DNA from: Hydrocarboniphaga sp.
GTDB taxonomy: Bacteria > Pseudomonadota > Gammaproteobacteria > Nevskiales > Nevskiaceae
NCBI RefSeq assembly: GCF_028291725.1
Contig: NZ_JAQGNT010000070.1
Span: 47,290-111,289, forward strand
Length of the DNA stretch: 64,000 nucleotides
Direction: 5' to 3'
In this document: positions 34,651 to 42,602 of the stretch, one piece after another
How positions within the stretch are numbered: position 1 is the stretch's first letter
Layout: each line of letters starts with the position of its first letter
The notes under the pieces: model-generated
What the model was told of the DNA's origin: nothing
The model's database searches: none
What the model saw: only the letters and a program-made list of their open reading frames with translations
Program-made: the position numbers and the translations under genes

Positions 34651-34702
34651 GACCTTATCCCAGCTTCACCCTGACCTGGTCGATCTCGCCCTGAAGCCAG
34701 AA

Positions 34703-34973
34703 TCAATACCAGCGGTTTTTCGGCGGGCTCTGAGCCAGCAGCTGTTCGTGGGCAAGGATGTAGGCCTGCAATGCCGCGCGATGTTTTGGTTCGCCGGCGA
34801 GCGCCATTTCGCTCAGATGGATCGCTTCCAGGCCGCGGCCGCGCCAGCGGCGACGACAGGCTGGCCAGAGCGATGGAGATCGAGCCCGGGCGCGTCCGCT
34901 GCGGCGGTGCGGCCGGCTGCGTGGCTGGATTCCAGCGATGGACCGGCGGAAGCGAGTTGCTCATGGGGTTCAT
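34703..34973 (-). pseudogene. possible remnant of an MBL-fold/alkylsulfatase-like gene
   Basis: The 320 bp between the PRISE gene and the next SDR has no intact gene. A minus frame ending at 34703 reads LEAIHLSEMALAGEPKHRAA, then LQAYILAHEQLL and a PPKNRWY end, which resembles the C-terminal dimerisation region of alkylsulfatase-type metallo-beta-lactamase proteins. A start-like MNPMSNSLPPVHRW lies at 34973 in another frame. The two may be ends of one gene with a large internal deletion. Confidence 0.35.
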
Positions 34974-35740
34974 CCTGCGATCGAGAAGCCGCCGTCGACG
35001 TTGATCGTCTGGCCGGTGATGTAGGCGGCGGCGGGACTGGTGAGGAACAGCACTGGGCCCGAGATGTCGTCCGGTACGCCGAAGCGTCCCAGTGGCGTGC
35101 GGGACAGCATCGGTGCGAAGGCTTCGGGGCGATTGGTCACCACCGATGTCTGGCGCGAGGCGGTCATGCCGGCGGCAACGGCATTGGCGCGGATGTTCTG
35201 CGGCGCGCCGGTAATCGACAGCGTCATCATTAGCTGTACCAGGCCGCCCTTGGCGGCGCCGTAGCCCGGCACGATCGGCATGCCGAAGAACGATGCCATC
35301 GAGGCGATACCGATGATGCTGCCGCCGCCTTGCAGCTTACTTTTGGCCAGCAGCGGAAAACAGGCGTGAGACAGGCGATAGACGGACGTCAGGTGCATCT
35401 CGATGGCGATGGCGAAGTTGTCCGGGATCGATTCGTCGATGCCTATGCTGGCCAGGCCGATGCCGGCGCTGTGTACCAGCACGTCGAGTTGCGTCAGCTC
35501 CGCCGCGACCCGCGCGATGTTGGCCTTATCGGTGACGTCCAGCTGCAGATAGCGATAGCCGGACAGATCTTCTTCGTATTTGTCGGCGGACCCGCGAGTG
35601 CCGGTAATGGTGACGCTGGCACCTGCCTTGCGATAGGCCTGCGCAACACCTGCGCCGATGCCGCTAGTGCCGCCGGTGACCAGCACATGTGCGCCTGAAT
35701 AGTTGAAAGCCACGCACGGCCAGGTCGATGCGTTCGCCAT
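34970..35740 (-). CDS. SDR family oxidoreductase
   Basis: 256 aa from the ATG at 35740, the first with an AGAGG site. Begins MANASTWPCVAFNYSGAHVL, then TGGTSGIG, TGTRG after beta-2, HSAG for NNAG, serine in GIAS, catalytic YGAAK and ITGQTINVDGG. Complete classical SDR. It heads the minus block 30564-35740 and shares an operator-bearing upstream region with the AraC gene. Confidence 0.92.
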   Translation of the reverse strand: MANASTWPCVAFNYSGAHVLVTGGTSGIGAGVAQAYRKAGASVTITGTRGSADKYEEDLSGYRYLQLDVTDKANIARVAAELTQLDVLVHSAGIGLASIGIDESIPDNFAIAIEMHLTSVYRLSHACFPLLAKSKLQGGGSIIGIASMASFFGMPIVPGYGAAKGGLVQLMMTLSITGAPQNIRANAVAAGMTASRQTSVVTNRPEAFAPMLSRTPLGRFGVPDDISGPVLFLTSPAAAYITGQTINVDGGFSIAG

Positions 35741-35857
35741 TGTTCGCCTCTCTGTTCGTTTTGGAGTCGCCGCCAACGTGGTGGTTGCGTGCGATGAAGA
35801 ATAGGGGTGAAGACGCCAGGGCGGCAGCAAATCTCGTTTCGCATGTGCGCCATCATG

Positions 35858-35872
35858 TTGAGGATCCGTCAT
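35858..35872. promoter_or_regulatory. putative operator, CTGAC-N5-GTCAG family
   Basis: Core TGAGGATCCGTCA has one mismatch to TGAC-N5-GTCA and the same GATCC centre as the 58658 site. Lies in the divergent region between the SDR (35740) and AraC (35977) starts. Confidence 0.45.
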
Positions 35873-35976
35873 GGCGAGCGGCGCCCATCACGCAGATGCT
35901 GCAAGTGAAATATTCATGGGCCAGGCCCTTGCGCGCATAATGTCCCTTGGGTAAGGACGCGCCGCGGAGGAGAACC

Positions 35977-36858
35977 ATGACGCCGAGCCAAAAGCCTGTG
36001 AGTCTAGAAGCGTCTTCACGTCTTCAGGCCAGCATCGCGCTGCCTGGGATGGAGTGCCAGATCTACGATTGCGAGTGGGAGCGTCCGACGGAGGCGCTGG
36101 AGGTGCTGCGTGACCACGTGATCTGGCTGTCGCTATCGCCGCTACCGGAAAGCGTGAGCGTGGAGTTCGAGCCGCTGCGCGGGCATTATTGCAAGGCCGG
36201 CTACGTCAATTTCGCTCCGGCAGGTCAGGAGATGCGAGCCCGTTCAAATGGAGGGGCGCAGCGACTGCTGGTATGCCGGGTCAAACCGCGGCAGCTCGAA
36301 AGCGTGCTCGATCGCCGCATCGAGTACTCCGCACCGGAGCTGCTCGCCGGTCTCGATCTGCGCGACCCGGAAATCCGCAACACGCTTACGCGCATGGCGC
36401 GCGAGTTGCTGTCACCGGGGCTCGCTTCTGGCACGCTGATGGAGTCGCTGAGCACCTCGCTGCTGATCGACGTGGGCCGCTACTTGCACCTGCGCCGCGC
36501 CGACTGCGAATCGGGCAACGGCCGCCTAACCAGCTGGCAGCTGCGCCGCATCACCGATAGTGCTGAAGCCGAGCGCCAGCCGCGGTTGTCGGAGCTGGCA
36601 CGAATGTGCGGCGTCAGCGTTCGGCACCTGGAACGCATGTTCAAGGCCAGCACTGGCGAAACCGTCCAGCAGTTCCTCGCTGCGCGCCAGCTGGCGCGTG
36701 CGCGCAGCTTGCTAGCCGATGGTGAGCTGCCGCTCAAGGCCATCGCGATCCAGCTGGGCTTCCGCCATGCGGCCAGCTTCGCCGTGGCTTTCCGCCGCAG
36801 CAGCGGCGAAACGCCGAGCGGCTACCGCCAGCGCAACCGCTGCGGCCGCGCCGCCTAG
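35977..36858 (+). CDS. AraC family transcriptional regulator
   Basis: 293 aa from the ATG at 35977, which has an excellent GGAGGAGA site. C-terminal double HTH: RLSELARMCGVSVRHLERMF followed by LKAIAIQLGFRHAASFAVAF and RSSGETPSGYR, an almost ideal AraC/XylS signature. The N-terminal half (about 1-180) is a sensor domain without clear homology. Known: activates catabolic operons on binding a substrate or intermediate. Stands alone, between the SDR block and the ECH/SDR pair. A candidate activator for the nearby operons, perhaps through the direct repeats at 37017 (inference). Confidence 0.93.
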   Translation: MTPSQKPVSLEASSRLQASIALPGMECQIYDCEWERPTEALEVLRDHVIWLSLSPLPESVSVEFEPLRGHYCKAGYVNFAPAGQEMRARSNGGAQRLLVCRVKPRQLESVLDRRIEYSAPELLAGLDLRDPEIRNTLTRMARELLSPGLASGTLMESLSTSLLIDVGRYLHLRRADCESGNGRLTSWQLRRITDSAEAERQPRLSELARMCGVSVRHLERMFKASTGETVQQFLAARQLARARSLLADGELPLKAIAIQLGFRHAASFAVAFRRSSGETPSGYRQRNRCGRAA

Positions 36859-37000
36859 GGGCTGGGCATGCTGCAGGGATGACTCGGTAGCAAGGGCCGA
36901 TCCGCACGTCTGGCGGGTATGGTCCCGGACGATGGTCGCCAGTCCGATCAGGCGTTTATCCGCAGCCAGGTGGCTGCCGGACTATGAGATAATCTTCGAA

Positions 37001-37015
37001 CTAAGGGATTGTCAG
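37001..37015. promoter_or_regulatory. putative degenerate operator, CTGAC-N5-GTCAG family
   Basis: CTAAGGGATTGTCAG: right half perfect, left half with two mismatches; 52 bp before the hydratase start at 37067. Confidence 0.4.
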
Positions 37016-37016
37016 A

Positions 37017-37038
37017 AAATTATCTACAAATTATCTAC
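37017..37038 (+). repeat. tandem 11-bp direct repeat in promoter
   Basis: AAATTATCTAC occurs twice head to tail, with an inverted AGATAAT at 36988-36994. The patch is AT-rich in a G+C-rich region, 29 bp before the hydratase start. Direct repeats of this size are the usual format for AraC-type binding sites; the AraC gene lies just upstream. Confidence 0.5.
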
Positions 37039-37066
37039 GCTTCCCCGGAAAGAGCGAAAAGCACGC

Positions 37067-37876
37067 ATGAGCGAGACCATGATCCACAGCAGTTCTGCGC
37101 CGGTGTTGCTGACGATCACCGACGGCATCGCCGAGATCCGTTTCAACCGCCCCGAAGTGCTCAACGCGGTCGACGTGACGACGGCGATCGCGTTTCGCGA
37201 CGCGGTGGCCGCGGCTTCGGCCGACCCGGCCACGCGCGTGATCCTGTTGACTGCTGCGGGCCGCGCATTCATCGCCGGCGGCGACCTCGCGTTCTTCCGC
37301 GCCGCGGGTGAGAAGGCGCCGGATGCCGCGCGCGAACTCATCGGCCCGATCCACGACGCGGTCGAGGGCCTGGCCACGGCGCCGCAGCCGGTGCTGGCGA
37401 GCCTGCACGGCGCGGTGGCCGGTGCCGGCATGAGCGTGGCGCTGGCCGCGGACCTCGCCATCGCGGCCGACAACGCGGTGTTCAACATGGCCTACGCCAA
37501 GGTCGGCAACTCGCCGGACTGCTCGGCCTCGTGGACGCTGCCGCGCCTGGTGGGCCTGCGCAAGGCCATGGAGATCATCATGCTCAGCGACAATCTCGAC
37601 GCGGCCGAGGCCTTGCGCCTCGGCCTGGTCAATCGCGTGGTGCCGCTGGCCTCGCTCGAAGAAGAAACACGCAAGCTCGCGCGGCGGCTCGCGGATTCCG
37701 CGCCGCTGGCGCTGCGCAGCATCAAGCGGCTGCTGCGCGACAGCGGCTCGCGCAGCCTGCATGCGCAGCTCGACGAGGAAGCCGCGCAGTTCGCAGGCAA
37801 TGCCGGCAGCGCCGACTTCCGCGAGGCTCTGGAAGCGTTCTTCGGCAAGCGCAAGCCGAAATTCGAAGGTCGCTAG
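37067..37876 (+). CDS. enoyl-CoA hydratase/isomerase (PaaG-like)
   Basis: 269 aa from the ATG at 37067. Crotonase signatures: [50 protein letters not shown] and FNMAYAKVGNSPDCSASWTL, where the Asp resembles the catalytic Asp of PaaG-type isomerases while the hydratase Glu pair is absent. Therefore delta-isomerase activity is as likely as hydration. First gene of a two-gene operon with an SDR 33 bp downstream. Confidence 0.92.
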   Translation: MSETMIHSSSAPVLLTITDGIAEIRFNRPEVLNAVDVTTAIAFRDAVAAASADPATRVILLTAAGRAFIAGGDLAFFRAAGEKAPDAARELIGPIHDAVEGLATAPQPVLASLHGAVAGAGMSVALAADLAIAADNAVFNMAYAKVGNSPDCSASWTLPRLVGLRKAMEIIMLSDNLDAAEALRLGLVNRVVPLASLEEETRKLARRLADSAPLALRSIKRLLRDSGSRSLHAQLDEEAAQFAGNAGSADFREALEAFFGKRKPKFEGR

Positions 37877-37909
37877 GCCGGAATCAAACAATCGGAGCAG
37901 GAGCAGCAG

Positions 37910-38671
37910 ATGGATATCAAAGGGGTAGCAGCGCTTGTCGTCGGCGGCGCATCCGGGCTTGGCGCCGCCACGGCGCGTGCCTTGGCCAAGGCCGGCGCGA
38001 AGGTTTCGATACTGGACTTCAATATCGACCTCGCGAAAGCCGTCGCCGCCGAGATCGATGGCTTCGCGGCGCAGTGCAACGTCACCAGTTCCGACAGTGC
38101 CGAGCTGGCCGTCGCCGCGGCGCGCGAGGCGCATGGCGCAGCGCGCATCCTGATCAACACCGCGGGCATCGCGCCGGCGGCCAGGATCGTCGGCAAGAAC
38201 GGGCCGATGGCGCTCGACGAGTTCCGCAAGGGCATCGAGGTGAACCTGGTCGGCACCTTCAACACGCTGCGCCTGGCCGCGGCCGACATGATGAAGCTCG
38301 ATCCACTCGAAGACGGTGAGCGCGGCGTGATCGTCAACACCGCGTCGGTCGCGGGCTATGAAGGCCAGATCGGCCAGGCCAGCTATGCCTCGTCGAAGGG
38401 CGGCGTGATCGCGCTGACGATCCAGGCCGCGCGCGAGTTCGCGGCCTCGGGCATCCGCGTCTGCACGATCGCGCCGGGCCTGTTCGAGACGCCGATGATG
38501 GCCGGCCTGCCGGAGAACGTGCGCGCGAGCCTGGCGGTGACCGTTCCGTTCCCGCAGCGGCTGGGACGCGCCGAGGAATATGCGAAGCAGGCGATCAACA
38601 TCGTCGAGAGCGTGTATCTGAACGGCGAGACCATCCGCCTGGACGCGTCGCTGAGAATGGCGGCGCGCTGA
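37910..38671 (+). CDS. SDR family oxidoreductase (HSD10-like)
   Basis: 253 aa. N-terminal GVAALVVGGASGLGAATARA, LDFN after beta-2 (NAD), NTAG for NNAG, then DGERGVIVNTASVAGYEGQI with the catalytic serine, YASSK, and an ending without the TGQ motif (LNGETIRLDASLRM). The insert before the serine and the ending match the type II 3-hydroxyacyl-CoA dehydrogenase/HSD10 group. With the preceding isomerase it makes a plausible beta-oxidation pair: enoyl isomerisation or hydration then hydroxyacyl oxidation. Confidence 0.92.
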   Translation: MDIKGVAALVVGGASGLGAATARALAKAGAKVSILDFNIDLAKAVAAEIDGFAAQCNVTSSDSAELAVAAAREAHGAARILINTAGIAPAARIVGKNGPMALDEFRKGIEVNLVGTFNTLRLAAADMMKLDPLEDGERGVIVNTASVAGYEGQIGQASYASSKGGVIALTIQAAREFAASGIRVCTIAPGLFETPMMAGLPENVRASLAVTVPFPQRLGRAEEYAKQAINIVESVYLNGETIRLDASLRMAAR

Positions 38672-38704
38672 CAGCGCGATCGCAGGCCAGCGCGGGCTGC
38701 GCAC

Positions 38705-39172
38705 TCAGCCTGCGCTGTCGATCTCGGGAGCGCCGAAGCCTTCCGGCAGATTGTGGTCGAAGCACTTTTCCTCGCGGCGCTCGCTGATGCGCCAGCCGTC
38801 CGCGGTGCGCACCAGCGCGTCGTCGTACCAGAGGCCGACGAACATCGTGTGCCGGCCCTTGCCCGGCACGTCCATCACCATCGGGTTGAAGCAGATCATT
38901 CTCGAAGTGGCGCGATCGCCGTCGAGCTGGATCGACAGATTGCCGTTCATGTGCAGGTAGGAGACGAAGACCGCCGGCAGCACCTGGCTCAGCCAGGCCT
39001 TGACCTGGGGAAAGCGTCCGTCGATGCCGCCCATGGCGCGGTAGTCGATATAGGCATCGGGCGTGAAGACGCGATCCAGCTCATCGAACCGCCGTCGGTC
39101 GATGGCGCTGGCGTAGTCGGTCATCAGTTGCTGGATTTCGAGACGATCCGATATTTCCTGCAGTTTGAGCAC
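38705..39172 (-). CDS. SnoaL/NTF2-like domain protein
   Basis: 155 aa. Starts LQEISDRLEIQQLMTDYASA with the DRRRFDELDRVFTPDA pattern of SnoaL_4 proteins; C-terminal DGWRISERREEKCF. Third gene of the minus P450-rubredoxin operon, 39 bp after the rubredoxin stop. The close tie to a P450 suggests it works on the hydroxylated product, for instance as dehydratase or isomerase, but no active site is assignable. Confidence 0.88.
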   Translation of the reverse strand: MLKLQEISDRLEIQQLMTDYASAIDRRRFDELDRVFTPDAYIDYRAMGGIDGRFPQVKAWLSQVLPAVFVSYLHMNGNLSIQLDGDRATSRMICFNPMVMDVPGKGRHTMFVGLWYDDALVRTADGWRISERREEKCFDHNLPEGFGAPEIDSAG

Positions 39173-39211
39173 GATGTTTTCTCCCGATCTCTGTCTGTCT
39201 GCGCGCCGCCG

Positions 39212-39376
39212 TTACAACTCGACCATCTCGAAGTCCGCCTTGCCGGTGCCGCAGTCCGGGCACTTCCAGTCGGTCGGCACGTCCTCCCAGCGCGTGCCGG
39301 GCGCAATCCCTTCCTGCGGAAGACCCAGCGCTTCGTCGTAGATGAAACCGCAGCTGAGGCACTGCCAGGTTTTCAC
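39212..39376 (-). CDS. rubredoxin
   Basis: 54 aa from a GTG at 39376, with GAGG 7 bp upstream. Two CxxC knuckles: Cys6-x2-Cys9 ([15 protein letters not shown]) and Cys39-x2-Cys42 ([17 protein letters not shown]), with the conserved aromatic and Gly-Pro residues; a complete one-iron rubredoxin. It starts 10 bp after the P450 stop and ends 39 bp before a SnoaL gene, so it is co-transcribed with the P450 and is the obvious electron donor candidate. Rubredoxins normally serve alkane hydroxylases; pairing with a P450 is uncommon. Confidence 0.93.
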   Translation of the reverse strand: MKTWQCLSCGFIYDEALGLPQEGIAPGTRWEDVPTDWKCPDCGTGKADFEMVEL

Positions 39377-39386
39377 GGCAGCGGCC

Positions 39387-40637
39387 TCAGGCGTCGAAGC
39401 GCACGTGTACCGCGGCCGGCACGCGCATGTTGACGCCCGTCACCTGGGGCGGCTCGTAGTCCGGGTCGAGCCGCAGGTTCGGCAGATGATCGAACAGCGC
39501 GTTGAGTGCGCGCGTCATCTCCACGCGCGCCAGGTGCTGGCCGATGCAGACGTGCGCGCCGTAGGCGAAGCCCATGTGGCGCAGCGGCTTGCGGCCGATG
39601 TCGAAGCGGTCGGGTTTGTCGTAGCGCGCGGGGTCGCGGTTGTAGGCGCCGGTCATGGCGTCGATCTCGGCGCCGGCCGGAATCTGCACGTCGTCGAGCA
39701 CCACCGGCTGCAGCGTCAGCCGCGGGCATACCGTCACCGGCGGTTCCCAGCGCAGCGCTTCCTCGATGGCCGCGGGGATCAGCGCGCGATCGCGGCGCAC
39801 CGCGTCCAGCTGATCGGGGTTGCTCAGCAGGCCCGCGAGCAGCGAACTCGTGGCGCGATACGTGGTGTCGCCGGCCGCGTTGATCAGCTGGCGCAGGAAC
39901 GACACCAGCACCTCGTCGGGCAGGCGCTCGCCCTCGATCTCGGCCTGCGCCAGCGTGCTCACGAGATCGCTGCCACCGCCGTTGCGGCGCTCGTCCAGCA
40001 ACAGCGCGTAGTAGGCGCCGAGCTTCTGCGAGGCCTCCACGCCGTGCGCGACGTCGACCACGATGCAGGTCAGGCCCACGGCGAGCTTGTGGAATACCGC
40101 GATGTCGGCCTGCGGCAGCTCCAGCTGCCGGTAGATGATCTGGAATGGGTAGTACTGGGTGAACTCGCGCACCAGATCGGCGCGGCCCTTGCCCTTGAAG
40201 CCTTCGATGAGCCCGTGCACCACCGGGTCGACCAGGGTGTCGCCCCATTTCGACACCACGCTGGGCATGAAGGCCTTCTGGAACAGCCGGCGATAGCGCG
40301 TGTGTTCGGGCGCGTCCATGACCGTGAGGCTGCGGCCGAAGCACAGGCCGACGTTGCGCTCGAAGATGGTGTTGGAGAACAGCTGCGGCGTTTCCAGCAC
40401 CTGCTGGATGTCGGCGGCGCCCAGCACCATGTACTTGGGCAGGCCCTGCATGGTCAGGTCCGGCGGCGAGCCCAGCAGCTCGCGGTAATCGAGCTCGAAC
40501 ACCGACTTCTGCCGACGCATCTCCGCCAGGCGTGCATACGGGTCTTCGCCCGAGCCCGACTGGGTCGCCGACTCGAAAGTCGCGAAGGGATCGAAGGACG
40601 GGTCGTCGAAATCGGCGATGCGGTTGGACCGATGCAT
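39387..40637 (-). CDS. cytochrome P450 with adjacent rubredoxin
   Basis: 416 aa from the ATG at 40637 (GAGG upstream). Canonical I-helix AGDTT (255-259), EEALRWEPP giving ExxR, and heme loop [15 protein letters not shown] with Cys364. Soluble class I-type P450. Immediately followed by a rubredoxin gene rather than a ferredoxin. The promoter region holds both palindrome types (40660 and 40694), shared with the divergent MaoC operon. Substrate unknown; hydroxylation of the growth substrate is the likely job. Confidence 0.94.
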   Translation of the reverse strand: MHRSNRIADFDDPSFDPFATFESATQSGSGEDPYARLAEMRRQKSVFELDYRELLGSPPDLTMQGLPKYMVLGAADIQQVLETPQLFSNTIFERNVGLCFGRSLTVMDAPEHTRYRRLFQKAFMPSVVSKWGDTLVDPVVHGLIEGFKGKGRADLVREFTQYYPFQIIYRQLELPQADIAVFHKLAVGLTCIVVDVAHGVEASQKLGAYYALLLDERRNGGGSDLVSTLAQAEIEGERLPDEVLVSFLRQLINAAGDTTYRATSSLLAGLLSNPDQLDAVRRDRALIPAAIEEALRWEPPVTVCPRLTLQPVVLDDVQIPAGAEIDAMTGAYNRDPARYDKPDRFDIGRKPLRHMGFAYGAHVCIGQHLARVEMTRALNALFDHLPNLRLDPDYEPPQVTGVNMRVPAAVHVRFDA

Positions 40638-40659
40638 GGCGGGCCTCAATGGGCTATGA

Positions 40660-40674
40660 CTGACGGATGCTCAG
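40660..40674. promoter_or_regulatory. putative operator, CTGAC-N5-GTCAG family
   Basis: CTGACGGATGCTCAG: left half perfect, one mismatch on the right. 23 bp upstream of the P450 start at 40637. Confidence 0.6.
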
Positions 40675-40693
40675 CGATGCATCATAAAAGCCG

Positions 40694-40709
40694 TTGCACG
40701 ATCGTGCAA
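40694..40709. promoter_or_regulatory. 16-bp perfect palindrome TTGCACGATCGTGCAA
   Basis: Perfect inverted repeat between the divergent P450 and MaoC operons. Near-identical sites occur at 63797 (TTGCACAGTCGTGCAA) and, with a degenerate right half, at 58628. It probably binds a second regulator. Confidence 0.65.
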
Positions 40710-40737
40710 TTAACTCTCGAAGAAGTCAATCTTAAAA

Positions 40738-40752
40738 CTAACGACTTGACAG
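40738..40752. promoter_or_regulatory. possible degenerate operator, CTGAC-N5-GTCAG family
   Basis: CTAACGACTTGACAG, about 100 bp upstream of the MaoC start at 40853; one mismatch in the left half and two in the right, so a weak call. Confidence 0.3.
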
Positions 40753-40852
40753 TTTTGGAGGAGCGGAGCGATATTGCGTAACAGGTTGTGCCACCCGCTC
40801 TTATAGAAGCGGGGCCTAGGAAACGACTCTGAAACCGATGTGAGGAGAAGTC

Positions 40853-41722
40853 GTGCCGCTGGTCTATGAAACCCTCAAGAACTGGTCGATCGCGCCGATC
40901 GAGCAGGCATTCACTGCGCGGGACACGATGCTCTACGCCCTGGGCGTGGGCGCCGGCCAGCCGTCGGACGTCAGCGCGGGCGAGCTGCAATACATCTACG
41001 GCCCCGAGCTGCGCGCGCTGCCGACCATGGCCACCGTGCTCGGCAACGATCCCATGTGGATGCGCGCACCGGGTACCGGCATCGACTGGCGCAACGTGGT
41101 GCACGGCGAGCAGTTCCTGAAGATCCACAAGCCGCTGCCGGCCGCGGGGCGCATCGTGGGACGCGCCAAGGTCGACGAGATCTACGACAAGGGCGCGGGC
41201 AAGGGCGCCGTGCTGTTCTATTCCTTCGGCATCCACGATGCGGCCGACGACAGCCTGTATGCCACCGTCGCCTTGTCGGCATTCATCCGCGGCCAGGGTG
41301 GCTTCGGCGGCCCGGCCACGGGTGCACCGCGCCCGCAGGCGCTGCCCGAAGATCGCGAGCCGGATTTCAAGCTCACGCTGACGACGCGCCCCGAACAGGC
41401 CGCGCTGTACCGGCTCTCGGGCGACGACAACCCGATGCACGTGGACCCCGCGGCCGCGGCCGAAGCCGGTTTCCGCCAGCCGATCCTGCATGGCCTCTGC
41501 GCCTACGGCATGGCCGGGCGCGGCATCGTCGGCCTGCTCTGCGGCCACCGGCCCGAGCGCCTGCGCGTGCTGAACCTGCGCTTCACCGATCTGATCTATC
41601 CCGGCGAGACGCTCGCGCTGGAAGTGTGGACGCTCGGTGCAGGTGCCGCCGCGTTTCGCGTGCGCATAGTCGAGCGCGGCGTGATCGCGCTGAGCAACGG
41701 CTATGCGGAGTTCGAAGCATGA
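40853..41722 (+). CDS. MaoC-family double-hotdog enoyl-CoA hydratase
   Basis: 289 aa from a GTG at 40853 with GAGGAGAAG upstream. Two hotdog repeats as in 2-enoyl-CoA hydratase 2. The active-site motif is intact in the second repeat: YRLSGDDNPMHVDP, with Asp191, Asn193 and His196 the expected catalytic set, then PILHGLCAYG. Known: adds water to trans-2-enoyl-CoA giving the (3R)-hydroxyacyl-CoA. First gene of the plus block; a paralogue without this motif lies two genes on, so a heterodimer is possible. Confidence 0.94.
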   Translation: MPLVYETLKNWSIAPIEQAFTARDTMLYALGVGAGQPSDVSAGELQYIYGPELRALPTMATVLGNDPMWMRAPGTGIDWRNVVHGEQFLKIHKPLPAAGRIVGRAKVDEIYDKGAGKGAVLFYSFGIHDAADDSLYATVALSAFIRGQGGFGGPATGAPRPQALPEDREPDFKLTLTTRPEQAALYRLSGDDNPMHVDPAAAAEAGFRQPILHGLCAYGMAGRGIVGLLCGHRPERLRVLNLRFTDLIYPGETLALEVWTLGAGAAAFRVRIVERGVIALSNGYAEFEA

Positions 41723-41775
41723 AGCCATCGCCGTCCATCCCGCTTGCGCCTGCCGCAAGCCAGCGAGGTTGAACC

Positions 41776-42585
41776 ATGGAATACCAGCAGATCAGCTATG
41801 AGGTCTTCGGCGCCGTGCTGCGCGTTTGCCACAACCGCCCGGACAAGGGCAACGCCGAAACTGAGCAGCTGCTCGGCGAGCTCGACCACGCGCTCGAACG
41901 CGCCAGGAACGACGACGCCATCCGCGTGCTGATCCTCGGCGGCAAGGGCAAGCACTTCTCCGCGGGTCACGACCTCACCGACGGCCTCGCCACGCGCGGC
42001 AGCTTCACGCCCGAGCAGCACTGGCTGTGGGAGATCGAGCACTACTACGGCAACGCGCTGCGCATCTGGGATTTCCCCAAGCCCACCATCGCGCAGGTGC
42101 AGGGCGCCTGCATCGCAGGCGGATTCATGGTCGCCAACATGTGCGATCTGATGGTCGCCAGCGAAGACGCGCTGTTCTCCGACCCGGTCGTGCACAGCCT
42201 CGCCGCCGCCGCGGTCGAGGTGCTGGTGCATCCCTGGGTCATGGGCACGCGCAAGGCCAAGGAGTTCCTGTTCACCGGCCAGAAGCTCACCGCGGCCGAG
42301 GGCAAGGAGTGGGGCATGATCAACCACGTGGTGCCGCGCGCGGAACTCGAAGATTTCACCATGAAGCTGGCCCAGCACATCGCGCTGGCGCCGCCGGTGG
42401 CCATTCGCATGATCAAGCGCTCGCTCAACCGCACCGCCGACATGCAGGGCTTCCGCAATTCGCTGGCCGCGCATTTCGATACGCACCTGTTGAGCACCTC
42501 GACGCAGGAATGGAAGGACGTGGTCGCGGCCGGCATGGCCAAGTCGATCGAAGCGGCGAAGAACAACGCCGGCGTCAAATCCTGA
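41776..42585 (+). CDS. enoyl-CoA hydratase/isomerase family protein
   Basis: 269 aa crotonase. VCHNRPDKGNAETEQLLGEL, GGKGKHFSAGHDL, VQGACIAGGFMVANMCDLMV form the two oxyanion-hole segments; DPVVHSLAAAAVEVLVHPW occupies the active-site loop without the usual Glu pair. A longer C-terminal helix (STSTQEWKDVVAAGM) is typical of this actinobacterial-type subgroup. Placed between two MaoC-type genes, 53 bp and 17 bp away. The reaction is uncertain. Confidence 0.92.
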   Translation: MEYQQISYEVFGAVLRVCHNRPDKGNAETEQLLGELDHALERARNDDAIRVLILGGKGKHFSAGHDLTDGLATRGSFTPEQHWLWEIEHYYGNALRIWDFPKPTIAQVQGACIAGGFMVANMCDLMVASEDALFSDPVVHSLAAAAVEVLVHPWVMGTRKAKEFLFTGQKLTAAEGKEWGMINHVVPRAELEDFTMKLAQHIALAPPVAIRMIKRSLNRTADMQGFRNSLAAHFDTHLLSTSTQEWKDVVAAGMAKSIEAAKNNAGVKS

Positions 42586-42602
42586 GCCGCGAGAGCAACG
42601 AC

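Noticed and set aside
34647..34973. 108-codon minus frame as an intact gene
   Set aside because: Pro/Arg/Ser-rich without motifs; a different frame shows a better protein-like remnant.
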